Below, piece after piece: positions 1 to 6,750 of a DNA stretch of 8,077 nucleotides (its first letter is position 1; each line of letters begins with the position of its first letter). Location: NCBI GenBank assembly GCA_007131625.1, contig SLQC01000273.1, positions 1 through 8,077 on the forward strand, read 5' to 3'. The notes beneath the pieces are model-generated. The model saw only the letters and a program-made list of their open reading frames with translations, made no database searches and was not told where the DNA came from. Made by a program: the position numbers and the translations under genes. This DNA comes from Balneolales bacterium. Its GTDB lineage: Bacteria > Bacteroidota > Rhodothermia > Balneolales > Natronogracilivirgulaceae.

Positions 1-1098
1 ATAACTGATAATCGGATAGTTGTGCGGTTCGTGAGCCCGGTGCTCCGGGCTTCCACCAAGTGCAAAAGAAACCCCACCGTTCCAGTTATCTGCAGTTACT
101 CCCGGGCTGCCCTCCATATAGTTACCCTCTATATAAAAATGAGGTGTTATTTCCTCATCACCATCCGGTGCCGCCCATCGTTCCGGATCATAATGTGCTT
201 TATTTTCAATTTGGAAAATTCTTTGCCGGGTTCTAGTCGGTGTGGCAGGACCCGGTTTTGAATAATTGTTAACCCAATTGACATGGGCCAGGGAGCCATC
301 ATAATGGGGGTTGTTACCCCAATTATAAATGACGTTATTGCGAAAATCTGCCTGGATGTAGGATCGCCAGGCAATTTTGGGACTTCTGGCATTGTTATGG
401 GCGTAAAGATTGTGATGCAGACTTTCCCGCCGGGCGCGAATCACTCCTCCGTAGGCACGTCTCCCCTTCGGATGCACCGATTCATACAGGCCTTCAGTGA
501 TCATGGACCATTGAATGGTCACCAGGTCTATATCATCAACAGCAGCATAACTGGGTGAGGAAGTGGAGAGGGTTTCGTTGATCCCCCAGCTTGCTGAAAC
601 ATGATCTACAATAATATTCGTACCTGAAGCAATTCGGATGGGAGAGCGAGAGGAAGTCGGTCCGGCCAAGTCACCCAGTCGAAAACGCATATAGCGGACA
701 ATGACATGATCGGCCGCAATGGTAAACTGATGAGTGGCCAGGGTGATACCACCGCCTGGCGCGGTCTGGCCGGCAATGGTCGTATATGGGTTTTCCAATC
801 GAAGTCCCGATTCAAGAAAAATAGTGCCGGAAACACCGAATACTATTGTCCGTGGGCCATCGGCCGATTCAATCCCGTAGCGTAGTGAACCGGGACCCGA
901 ATCATTGAGATTTGTAACCTTGTATACGTCGCCGCCACGACCACCCTCTGCATAGCGGCCAAAGCCTTCGGCGCCGGGAAAAGCAGGTTGCTGGGCAGCT
1001 GTAGATGGAATGTGCAAGACTGACAGAATGAAAACAACTAATACCGCAAGAGACCTTACACGCAACAGGCTTCTTGTTTCTGATGTTATTTCGTACAT
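1..1098 (-). CDS. Secreted pectate lyase-like beta-helix protein (PL1-like), C-terminus beyond window
   Basis: The reading frame is open from the ATG at 1098 to base 1 (366 codons, no stop), so the 3' end lies outside the window. Residues 1-35 look like a Sec signal peptide: a basic start, the hydrophobic core LAVLVVFILSVL, and a likely cleavage site near STAA-Q. The mature protein opens with FPGAEGFG and GGRGGDVYKVTNLNDSGPGS, the hallmark start of bacterial PL1-type pectate lyases. VRYMRFRLGD (134-143), DHVSASWGINE (165-175) and HHNLYAHNNARSPK (228-241) follow, and these match the right-handed beta-helix core. R238 is the likely catalytic arginine by family analogy. Such enzymes cleave polygalacturonate by beta-elimination, normally with calcium, in the periplasm or outside the cell. 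A GAGGAG ribosome site lies 6 nt before the start. Family assignment is strong; exact substrate (pectate, or another uronic-acid polymer) is inferred. Asn174 stands where I recall relatives often having Asp. Confidence 0.9.
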   Translation of the reverse strand, partial: MYEITSETRSLLRVRSLAVLVVFILSVLHIPSTAAQQPAFPGAEGFGRYAEGGRGGDVYKVTNLNDSGPGSLRYGIESADGPRTIVFGVSGTIFLESGLRLENPYTTIAGQTAPGGGITLATHQFTIAADHVIVRYMRFRLGDLAGPTSSRSPIRIASGTNIIVDHVSASWGINETLSTSSPSYAAVDDIDLVTIQWSMITEGLYESVHPKGRRAYGGVIRARRESLHHNLYAHNNARSPKIAWRSYIQADFRNNVIYNWGNNPHYDGSLAHVNWVNNYSKPGPATPTRTRQRIFQIENKAHYDPERWAAPDGDEEITPHFYIEGNYMEGSPGVTADNWNGGVSFALGGSPEHRAHEPHNYPIISY

Positions 1099-1390
1099 AC
1101 GTTACTCCTCGTTACACCTGCACATGATTAATTATATAACTATTAGATCCAATAATATAAAAAAAAGTATTTCCAACTGAAATCCCTGCAGTAGTACCCC
1201 CCCAAAAAAAAAATCTTTTTAAGTTGTTATCCAATCAATTTAATCATTCATAAAAAGGGAAAGCTTGTATATGTTAGGAATTTAAATACATATATTTCAA
1301 TAGGTTATAAACTAATAAACAAACTTTCTCCATGACACATACTGCAAAAAATTACGGTAAGCAACAAACCGGTCAATCCGAGATATTTCC
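1099..1390. other. AT-rich intergenic region upstream of the pectate lyase gene
   Basis: No gene is recognisable here. The stretch is AT-rich and must carry the promoter of the leftward pectate lyase gene, but I cannot point to a convincing -10/-35 or Bacteroidota-type promoter. It contains a homopolymer run of seven C followed by ten A (1197-1213) and a weak inverted repeat TATATG/CATATA (1268-1273 with 1289-1294). At its right end (about 1351-1390) a frame-shifted stretch may be a further decayed part of the istB gene that follows, but this is tentative. No copy of the CRISPR repeat is present here, so the left-hand partner of the interrupted repeat at 1619 is missing. Confidence 0.5.
1105..1110 (-). 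promoter_or_regulatory. Ribosome binding site of the pectate lyase gene
   Basis: Read on the minus strand this is GAGGAG, followed by a 6-nt spacer and the ATG at 1098. It supports that start over downstream alternatives, as does the signal peptide that begins right there. Confidence 0.75.
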
Positions 1391-1543
1391 GCAGTATCAG
1401 ATCCGATCATTGGTGGAGCCATCCTTGATCGTCTGGCACACAGCGCGCATCAAATTACGTTGAAAGGAGAATCCATTCGCAAAAAACTACGTCTTAACAA
1501 CTCGCCTAAATCACAACTGGAAATCAAAAATGAATCGCCTTAA
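1391..1543 (+). pseudogene. istB: 3' remnant of IS21-family istB (transposition helper ATPase)
   Basis: The frame ending at the TAA at 1541-1543 encodes SDPIIGGAILDRLAHSAHQ followed by ITLKGESIRKK. This closely resembles the C-terminal end of IstB proteins, whose family signature there is of the type 'DPTIADAILDRLxHxAHRIxLKGESxRK'. IstB is the AAA+ ATPase that helps the IstA transposase of IS21-like elements. Only about the last 50 codons remain: the Walker motifs, the rest of istB and all of istA are absent, and clear homology starts near 1397. A shifted frame just upstream (about 1351-1396) may be further decayed istB. The fragment cannot act on its own. The terminal repeats that follow support the assignment independently. 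Confidence 0.8.
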
Positions 1544-1567
1544 ATTGAGTCAATCAACTTAGCTATA

Positions 1568-1613
1568 GGGTGGGGAATCTTAGTGACCCTGGGTGGGGAA
1601 TACTAATGACCCG
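1568..1613 (+). repeat. Two tandem 23-bp IS21-type terminal repeats
   Basis: Units at 1568-1590 and 1591-1613 share GGGTGGGGAAT at the start and TGACCC near the end, with about four differences. Multiple internal repeats near the ends are typical of IS21-family elements, where they are transposase binding sites. Here they identify the element's right terminus. Confidence 0.85.
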
Positions 1614-1618
1614 TGACA

Positions 1619-1774
1619 ATTGAAACACCCACAAGCCAGAGGAATGTTGACCATTCACACCGACTCACTATACTGAATCCACCAAAACAAGGATTGAAAC
1701 ACGGAATGGAAAACAACAGGCTCGATCCGTTAGCCCTCTCACTATACTGAATCCACCAAAACAAGGATTGAAAC
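1619..1774 (+). CRISPR. Short CRISPR array: one truncated and two intact 37-bp repeats with two 37-bp spacers
   Basis: Identical 37-bp repeats lie at 1664-1700 and 1738-1774, starting CTCACTATACTG and ending GGATTGAAAC. An 8-nt fragment ATTGAAAC at 1619-1626 is the 3' end of a third repeat. The two spacers (1627-1663, 1701-1737) are both exactly 37 bp and unrelated to each other. Each repeat can pair AATCC (positions 13-17) with GGATT (28-32). The ending ATTGAAAC is the classic 8-nt 5' handle of crRNAs from type I/III systems, which suggests transcription on the plus strand with the leader originally to the left. An IS21-type end directly abuts the truncated repeat, so the leader-side part of the array was lost. 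No cas genes are in the window. Two spacers make a small array, but the identical repeats and equal spacer lengths make the call firm; the type cannot be fixed without cas genes. Confidence 0.88.
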
Positions 1775-1792
1775 TCAGTAACATCAAAATAT

Positions 1793-1800
1793 AAGGAGGA
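1793..1800 (+). promoter_or_regulatory. Strong ribosome binding site of the Gfo/Idh/MocA gene
   Basis: AAGGAGGA lies 5 nt before the ATG at 1806 and is near-perfect for 16S rRNA pairing. It lies only 18 bp after the last intact CRISPR repeat. The space between repeat and ATG (1775-1805) is just 31 bp, so there is little room for a separate promoter. Confidence 0.85.
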
Positions 1801-1805
1801 ATAAT

Positions 1806-3188
1806 ATGAATCATTCTTATCAAAAACCTTTATCGCGCCGTAAATTCATTAAAGACACGGGGAAATTCACTGTCACATCGGCTCTTGCAGCAGGGCTCTT
1901 TCCAAATGTTTATGCTGCCGAAAACAACACCATCAAGGTAGCATTGGTCGGTTGCGGTGGCAGGGGGGCCGGTGCGGCTTCCAATGCCATGTCCGTAAAG
2001 AACGGCCCGATCAAACTGGTCGCCTTGGCTGACGTATTCGAGGAACGTATAAAACGAAGTTACGATAACCTGGAAATAATTCATCCCGAACAGGTGGATG
2101 TTCCTGAAGATCACAAATTCGTAGGTTTCGATGCGTATAAGCATGCCATGGATTGCCTCAGACCGGGTGATGTTGTCATATTAGCCACTCCTCCCGCATT
2201 TCGCTGGGTACACTTTAAATACGCCATAGATAAAGGCCTAAACGTCTTTATGGAAAAACCCGTAACGGTAGACGGGCCAACAACACGCAGGTTTCTGCAG
2301 CTTGCGGAAGAATCCGTGAAAAAGAACCTAAAAGTTGGTGTCGGGCTGATGTGCCGCCATTGTGAAGCGCGATGGGAACTTTACGACCGTATTCAGGATG
2401 GTCAGATTGGCGATATTATGACCATGCGAGCTTACAGGATGCACGGGCCTATCGGTTATTTCAGGTCCGATCCCAAGCCGGGTAATATCAGTGAAATGCT
2501 TTACCAGACACAGCGGTTTCACAGTTTTCTGTGGGCCAGCGGAGGCAGTTACAGTGACTTTTACATACACAACATAGATGAATGCTGCTGGATGAAGGAT
2601 GCCTGGCCGGTGAAGGCCCAGGCTACGGGAGGCAGACATTACCGCGGCAATTCGGTGGATCAGAATTTCGATAACTATTCAGTAGAATACACCTTTTCCG
2701 ATGGCACCAAGCTGTTCCTATATGGCAGATGTATTGACGGCTGTCATAATGAATTTGCCAGTTACGCTCATGGCAGCAAGGGATCTGCGGTCATCTCGCA
2801 GGGAGGCCACTCGCCGGCCAGGTGCCGTATTTACAAAGGGCAGGACCTGGAAAAAAATGAATACATTTCTTGGTCATTCTCCAGACCGGAGCCTAATCCA
2901 TACCAGCTTGAATGGGACCACCTGATCGAAGCAATTCGTGAAGACAAGCCATTCAATGAAGCAAAACGCGGCGCCGAAGCCAGCCTGGTAACCTCCATGG
3001 GAAGAATGGCTGCACATACCGGCCGGATCATTACTTATGATGAAATACTCAACTGCGAGCACGAGTTCGCTCCGGGACTTGACAAATTAACGGAGGATTC
3101 TCTTGCGCCGTTGAAGGCAGGTCCTGACGGTAAATATCCAGTCCCACGGCCGGGAATTGACCGTTTCGAGTACCTTTTTACTATATAG
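1806..3188 (+). CDS. Tat-exported Gfo/Idh/MocA-family oxidoreductase
   Basis: This 460-residue protein starts with a twin-arginine signal (SRRKFIK at 10-16, then a hydrophobic stretch to about AA at 37-38), so it is probably folded with its cofactor and exported by the Tat pathway. The Rossmann motif VALVGCGGRGAG (45-56) binds NAD(P). FMEKPVTVD (148-156) carries the conserved Glu-Lys-Pro with the likely catalytic Lys151, and YIHNIDE (253-259) holds the His/Asp pair usual in the family. The fold would be an N-terminal Rossmann domain and a C-terminal alpha/beta domain. Relatives oxidise or reduce sugars, inositols and similar polyols; exported members often belong to polysaccharide or glycoside breakdown loci and keep a tightly bound cofactor. 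The substrate cannot be told from sequence. Length is normal for exported members. The gene is enclosed by CRISPR-type repeats on both sides (1738-1774 and 3248-3284), which is odd for a metabolic gene. Confidence 0.92.
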   Translation: MNHSYQKPLSRRKFIKDTGKFTVTSALAAGLFPNVYAAENNTIKVALVGCGGRGAGAASNAMSVKNGPIKLVALADVFEERIKRSYDNLEIIHPEQVDVPEDHKFVGFDAYKHAMDCLRPGDVVILATPPAFRWVHFKYAIDKGLNVFMEKPVTVDGPTTRRFLQLAEESVKKNLKVGVGLMCRHCEARWELYDRIQDGQIGDIMTMRAYRMHGPIGYFRSDPKPGNISEMLYQTQRFHSFLWASGGSYSDFYIHNIDECCWMKDAWPVKAQATGGRHYRGNSVDQNFDNYSVEYTFSDGTKLFLYGRCIDGCHNEFASYAHGSKGSAVISQGGHSPARCRIYKGQDLEKNEYISWSFSRPEPNPYQLEWDHLIEAIREDKPFNEAKRGAEASLVTSMGRMAAHTGRIITYDEILNCEHEFAPGLDKLTEDSLAPLKAGPDGKYPVPRPGIDRFEYLFTI

Positions 3189-3395
3189 CGTATATCGCAA
3201 CCGACACATAATTGATAAGGCGACGTGAAGTTGCAACGGCTATTATACTCACTCTACTGTATTCACTAAAACAAGGTTTGAAACACAATATAAATGGTCT
3301 TAACAGCCTAACCATTTCACTTTCTTTAATAATCACTAAAATTACTATAACCAAAAGTAAATCAAATAGAAATTAGTACCTTTGAAATCCTTGTC
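3189..3395. other. Intergenic region holding a degenerate CRISPR repeat
   Basis: These 207 bp separate the Gfo/Idh/MocA gene from the decayed hydrolase. They hold the degenerate repeat at 3248-3284 and AT-rich sequence after it. I see no convincing rho-independent terminator after the stop at 3188 and no recognisable promoter for the pseudogene. Confidence 0.5.
3248..3284 (+). repeat. Degenerate 37-bp CRISPR-type repeat downstream of the Gfo/Idh/MocA gene
   Basis: It begins CTCACTCTACTG, ends GGTTTGAAAC, and matches the intact repeats at 32 of 37 positions with the same length and orientation. The five changes disrupt the AATCC/GGATT stem: two of the five pairs become T-T mismatches and one C-G becomes a T-G wobble. 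A decayed final repeat is typical of the leader-distal end of CRISPR arrays, so this is probably the original last repeat. It lies 1473 bp beyond the last intact repeat, with an entire gene in between. No further copy follows it. Confidence 0.82.
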
Positions 3396-4240
3396 ATGAT
3401 GATTCTGATGATTATTCTTGCTCTTGGTTTATCACTTCTCACCACTCCTTGCGAGATAGGCCGGCCTCTATCTCACTGGAAGGAGGGCCAACTCGAAATT
3501 CATCACATTAATACCGGTCGTGGCGACGCTACATTTTTCATCTTTCCCGACTGAACCACTATGATCTTCGATGCGGGTGATATGTCCGACGATACCCGCC
3601 CCAAAGGCTATATACCACCGCCACATCCCGATGATTCCCGTTCCGCCGGCGAATGGATCGGCCGGTACATCAAAGCCCGACACCCTAACCGTGCCGATGC
3701 CAGATTCGACTATACTCTCATCAGCCATTACCATGGTGATCATCTCGCCTACTATACCTGTGGCGATTTGCAAGAGCCTATGGAGCAAGCCATCGCCTGG
3801 ACAACCGGCCCTGTTGATATGCATGTAACCAACCACCACGGCTCTCAAGCACATCCTTTCTCAGCATCCTTCAACCCCGGGTGCACATCGTCCAGGTATG
3901 GTCTGTCATTCAGCCGCGACCACACGTTTTTGAACGACTTTTAGACAAGTCTATCTACCCCGGCTCTCGTGACATATTCCTCACAAATGGCATGTGGCCG
4001 GGCCGGGCCGAACATTTTCTTGAACGCTACGAGGAACGCGTAGCACAACTTATCGACAATTATTCTGTCACAATCGGTGAAAAGTACATCGAGGAATATA
4101 TGAACATGGTTGCATCTGACCAGGGACACATTGTTGTCCGTGTTGATCCCGGTGGCGATCAATACCGAGTGATCGTTCTTGACGACACCTACGAAACCTT
4201 TACGGTAAAATCAATCCACAGTCCTTACAAATCCCGTTAA
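3396..4240 (+). pseudogene. Decayed ComEC-like metallo-beta-lactamase-fold hydrolase
   Basis: A start at 3396 gives a hydrophobic leader (MILMIILALGLSLL), then LEIHHINTGRGDATFFIFPD, an in-frame TGA at 3552-3554, then TTMIFDAGD. Relatives have PDGTTMxxDAGD here, so a Gly codon (GGA) probably became TGA. The metal-binding motif HYHGDH is at 3726-3743. YYTCGDL, similar to a late motif of the family (YYTGGDL), follows almost at once, suggesting loss of a long internal segment near 3744-3752. NHHGSQ (3831-3848) is in the first frame, but the homology resumes in another frame (SFLSILQPRVHIVQVWS) and runs to the TAA at 4240, so a frameshift lies at about 3849-3865. The intact ancestor would have been an exported metal-dependent hydrolase of the ComEC/Rec2-type MBL group, with unknown substrate. 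The lesions are read directly; the size of the deletion is inferred from memory of the family. Confidence 0.82.
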
Positions 4241-4312
4241 TTCCCGGATCAGAACAGCGATTCGTCATCCTGCTCCTGGCTTGTAAAATGTGAAAAAGTT
4301 TATAATAAGTCT

Positions 4313-6523
4313 TTATCTATCAGGCAATGAGAAACTGATGAAGGCGTCACTGTTTCCTTCACCTGCCCGCGTGCCCCCGGTCGCTGCGATGATCACATAT
4401 TGTTTACCATCGATTTCATAAGTCGAAGGTTTGGCATAACCTACAGCCGGCAGATCATGTTCCCAGAGAATCTCTCCGGTAAGCTTGTCAAAAGCCCGAA
4501 ACTTCTCGTCTTCGGTAGCTGCGATGAAGACCAATCCCCCTGCAGTAACCAGAGAACCACCCATATTCCGGGTTCCCGTAACCGGAATTCCCTGCTCGGT
4601 CAATTCCTTATGCTCACCTAAAGGTACTCTCCAAACCAGTTCACCGGTATTCAGGTTAAGGGCATTCAAAGTTCCCCACGGTGGCTTCGTTGCGGGGTAA
4701 CCGTCCTGATCCACGAATGGCCGATAGGCAAAATCGACGGTATAATAGAAGTTGACCGAATCAGTCTGTGAGGTTTGTCCATTGGACTGCCCTTTGATTT
4801 GTTCTTCGGTTCGCCGCCCGGATTGTCCTTCGGTACGCTCCTCAGATTCAGCAATGCTCCCATCTTCATCCACGTTAAACAAATATTCAGCGATGGCCTC
4901 TTTCTCTTCATCAGACAGATATGGAAAGGCCGGCATTTCCCCCAACCCGATCTCCATGATGTTCATTATTTGCAACTTTGAATATCTGTCATCCACATTG
5001 ACCAGAGAGGGAAAATGTATGGGTTCCCGGCCTCCCGGACTGCTGTGGCAACTCGCACAATTTGTTCGATATATATTTTGACCCTGTACCACCGCACTTT
5101 CCACAGTGACAGCCGGTTCTATGACTTTTCGAAGAGCCATTGTGGTTCCGTATTCATTGGCATTAACATATAGGATATTGGTCTCGGGATCGTAAGAAGC
5201 TCCCCCCCATAAAGCACCACCCCGGGTTCCCGGGAAAGTCAGTGTTTCCTGTTCTCCAGGCGGGGTATATGGGCCATCATACTTTACTTCTCTGAATCGT
5301 CGAAGTGCATAATCCCGGGCTTCCGGAGAAATATTTGTGAGGTCATCTTCCGTTATATGCTGGCGGGTAACTGGCACCGGCCTGACCGGGAACCGCTGGG
5401 TCGGCCACGATTCCTCACCTTCGATATCTGATTCCGGCACAGGCCGCTCTTCAACCGGGAAAAGGGGTTCACCTGTTTCCCGGTCGAGTACAAATACAAA
5501 ACCCTGTTTGGTCACCTGTGCCAGAGCATCCATTTTCCTTCCATTCTTTTCAATCGTAACCAGATTTGGAGGAGCCGGCAGGTCGTAATCCCATAAATCA
5601 TGTTTTAGAACCTGATAGTGCCAAATACGTTCGCCTGTATTGGCATCCAGTGCCAGAATGGTGTTGCTGAACAGATGCCGGCCTTCTCCACGGGTTCCGG
5701 GTGTATAAAAATCCGGCGCCGGTGATCCGGTAGGGATAAACACTATTTCACGTTTGGTGTCCAGGCTCATTCCTCCCCAGTTGTTGGTTCCACCAGCCAG
5801 TTGCCAGGCATTGTCTCCCCAGGTTTCATGGCCGAATTCACCCGGATGTGGTATCGTATGAAATGTCCATTCCATTTCACCTGTTCGGGTATTATATGCC
5901 CGTATATGTCCCGGGGCGGAGCCCACTCCTTCGCCGACAGTCGAGCCCAGGATCAACAGGTTCTTGTGAATGATGCCCGGGGAGGTAGAACCGACAGAAA
6001 GCAGGGCGGGATCTCTGCCAAGGCCTTCTCTCAAATCCACTGACCCACCATTTCCGAATTCAGAAATCAGTGACCCCGAATCAGCATTCAGTGCGTACAG
6101 GAAAGTACCCGCTGTCAAGAAAATACGTCTGTCCCCCCTCTCCTCCCAAAAAACCACTCCACGATTAACCCGTGTCGGATCCCTTCCCTCAAAAGGATCG
6201 AAAATCCAGAGCAGGTCACCGGTAACGGCATCCAGCGCCGCAACTTTGATTCCGGGAGTCGTCAAATACACCACGCCATCAATGATAATCGGATTGGATT
6301 GACTTCCGTCACGACGCTGGTCACCCGAGTTGTAAATCCACGCTGTTTCAAGTTGATTTACATTATCGCGATTAATTTGATCCAAAACCGAGTAGCTGCT
6401 GGCGGTGGGATCTCCCTTATAAGATTTCCATGTCCGGTACGGTTCGTCTTTATGCTGACATGATGCAGTCAGTAATATAATGACGATAGTTGATAAAATG
6501 AATATTTTTTCTTTTATACCCAT
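4313..6523 (-). CDS. PQQ-dependent dehydrogenase lipoprotein with inserted cytochrome c domain
   Basis: The 736-residue protein starts with a lipoprotein-type signal (hydrophobic 8-18, then LTASC with Cys22). A PQQ beta-propeller follows, with repeated TGxxxW-type docking motifs (101-106, 214-219, 296-301, 626-631, 682-687) and HDLWDYDLP (308-316), the active-site region of glucose-dehydrogenase-like quinoproteins. A cytochrome c domain is inserted before the last blades: haem motif CASCH (489-493) with Met530 (GEMPAF) as likely axial ligand. The C-terminal AATGG...GEGNSDAFISFSLP is the family ending. It would oxidise a sugar or alcohol at the cell surface or periplasm and pass electrons from PQQ to haem and then the respiratory chain; the substrate is unknown. 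A repetitive Gln/Glu/Arg-rich linker (561-588) joins the haem domain to the last blades. No Shine-Dalgarno precedes the ATG, but the signal peptide fixes the start. It converges on the decayed hydrolase, with 72 bp between them. Confidence 0.92.
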   Translation of the reverse strand: MGIKEKIFILSTIVIILLTASCQHKDEPYRTWKSYKGDPTASSYSVLDQINRDNVNQLETAWIYNSGDQRRDGSQSNPIIIDGVVYLTTPGIKVAALDAVTGDLLWIFDPFEGRDPTRVNRGVVFWEERGDRRIFLTAGTFLYALNADSGSLISEFGNGGSVDLREGLGRDPALLSVGSTSPGIIHKNLLILGSTVGEGVGSAPGHIRAYNTRTGEMEWTFHTIPHPGEFGHETWGDNAWQLAGGTNNWGGMSLDTKREIVFIPTGSPAPDFYTPGTRGEGRHLFSNTILALDANTGERIWHYQVLKHDLWDYDLPAPPNLVTIEKNGRKMDALAQVTKQGFVFVLDRETGEPLFPVEERPVPESDIEGEESWPTQRFPVRPVPVTRQHITEDDLTNISPEARDYALRRFREVKYDGPYTPPGEQETLTFPGTRGGALWGGASYDPETNILYVNANEYGTTMALRKVIEPAVTVESAVVQGQNIYRTNCASCHSSPGGREPIHFPSLVNVDDRYSKLQIMNIMEIGLGEMPAFPYLSDEEKEAIAEYLFNVDEDGSIAESEERTEGQSGRRTEEQIKGQSNGQTSQTDSVNFYYTVDFAYRPFVDQDGYPATKPPWGTLNALNLNTGELVWRVPLGEHKELTEQGIPVTGTRNMGGSLVTAGGLVFIAATEDEKFRAFDKLTGEILWEHDLPAVGYAKPSTYEIDGKQYVIIAATGGTRAGEGNSDAFISFSLPDR
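4760..4843 (-). repeat. Low-complexity repetitive linker inside the PQQ dehydrogenase
   Basis: Residues 561-588 read as imperfect repeats of an RTEGQSG / RTEEQIKGQSNGQ kind, rich in Glu, Gln, Arg and Gly, between the cytochrome c domain and the last propeller blades. It is probably a flexible hydrophilic tether. The repetition suggests origin by slippage or by capture of a short simple-sequence repeat in frame. Confidence 0.55.
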
Positions 6524-6730
6524 ATTGTCGGAAGAAATAATACATTAAGGGAAGCGATATGTTATTCATGGAAAATAAGATATTTGTGGAAAAAATAAAG
6601 ATGTTCAGAAAAACGCAACGAACCACCGGAGCATAATACCACTGGAACGAAAAACTTTCACCAAGATCACATATCCAACATTCATTAATCCGGGTTTCCA
6701 AATGGAAATATGAAGTGTGTTGAATGGAAT

Positions 6731-6740
6731 CGTACGTACG
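6731..6740. repeat. Perfect 10-bp palindrome CGTACGTACG
   Basis: The sequence equals its own reverse complement, and symmetry does not extend to the flanking bases. It could be a dimeric regulator site between the divergent genes, but it is short and its function is unproven. Confidence 0.3.
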
Positions 6741-6750
6741 GTGGTGTGAG

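Larger units (their letters stand above)
1391..1618 (+). mobile_element. Right-end remnant of an IS21-family insertion sequence
   Basis: The istB 3' end is followed by two tandem copies of a GGGTGGGGAAT...TGACCC unit. The element then finishes in GTGACA at 1618, which read inward is TGTCACGGGTCATT, the usual 5'-TGT start of IS21-family ends. The left end, istA and most of istB are missing, so the element is truncated and immobile by itself. The base after 1618 begins the sequence ATTGAAAC, the 3' end of the neighbouring CRISPR repeat, which places the insertion inside a repeat. A target-site duplication cannot be tested because the left end is gone. The exact left boundary of the remnant is uncertain. 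Confidence 0.78.

Noticed and set aside
147..1037. Several short frames in the first kilobase on both strands
   Set aside because: They are shadows of the long pectate lyase frame, which has a signal peptide, ribosome site and family motifs throughout.
1197..1213. C7-A10 homopolymer run as a phase-variation switch for the pectate lyase gene
   Set aside because: It lies about 100 bp upstream of the start codon, and no promoter elements could be placed around it, so a role is speculative.
1268..1294. Inverted repeat TATATG/CATATA as a terminator or operator
   Set aside because: It is a six-base AT-rich match with a 15-nt loop in AT-rich DNA, which is expected by chance.
3248..3284. Integron attC or IS terminal repeat as explanation of the 37-bp repeats
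   Set aside because: Equal 37-bp repeats with equal 37-bp unique spacers and the ATTGAAAC ending fit CRISPR. There is no integrase, no attC-type core site, and no inverted partner.
3468..3854. Leftward 128-codon frame opposite the decayed hydrolase
   Set aside because: It is antisense to clear metallo-beta-lactamase motifs (HYHGDH, NHHGS) and has no protein-family character of its own.
4241..4312. Bidirectional terminator between the convergent hydrolase remnant and PQQ dehydrogenase
   Set aside because: I could not find a convincing stem followed by a T-run on either strand.
6450..6701. Small leftward reading frame overlapping the start of the PQQ dehydrogenase
   Set aside because: It overlaps the confident signal-peptide start in another frame, is rich in unusual composition, and has no recognisable domain or ribosome site.
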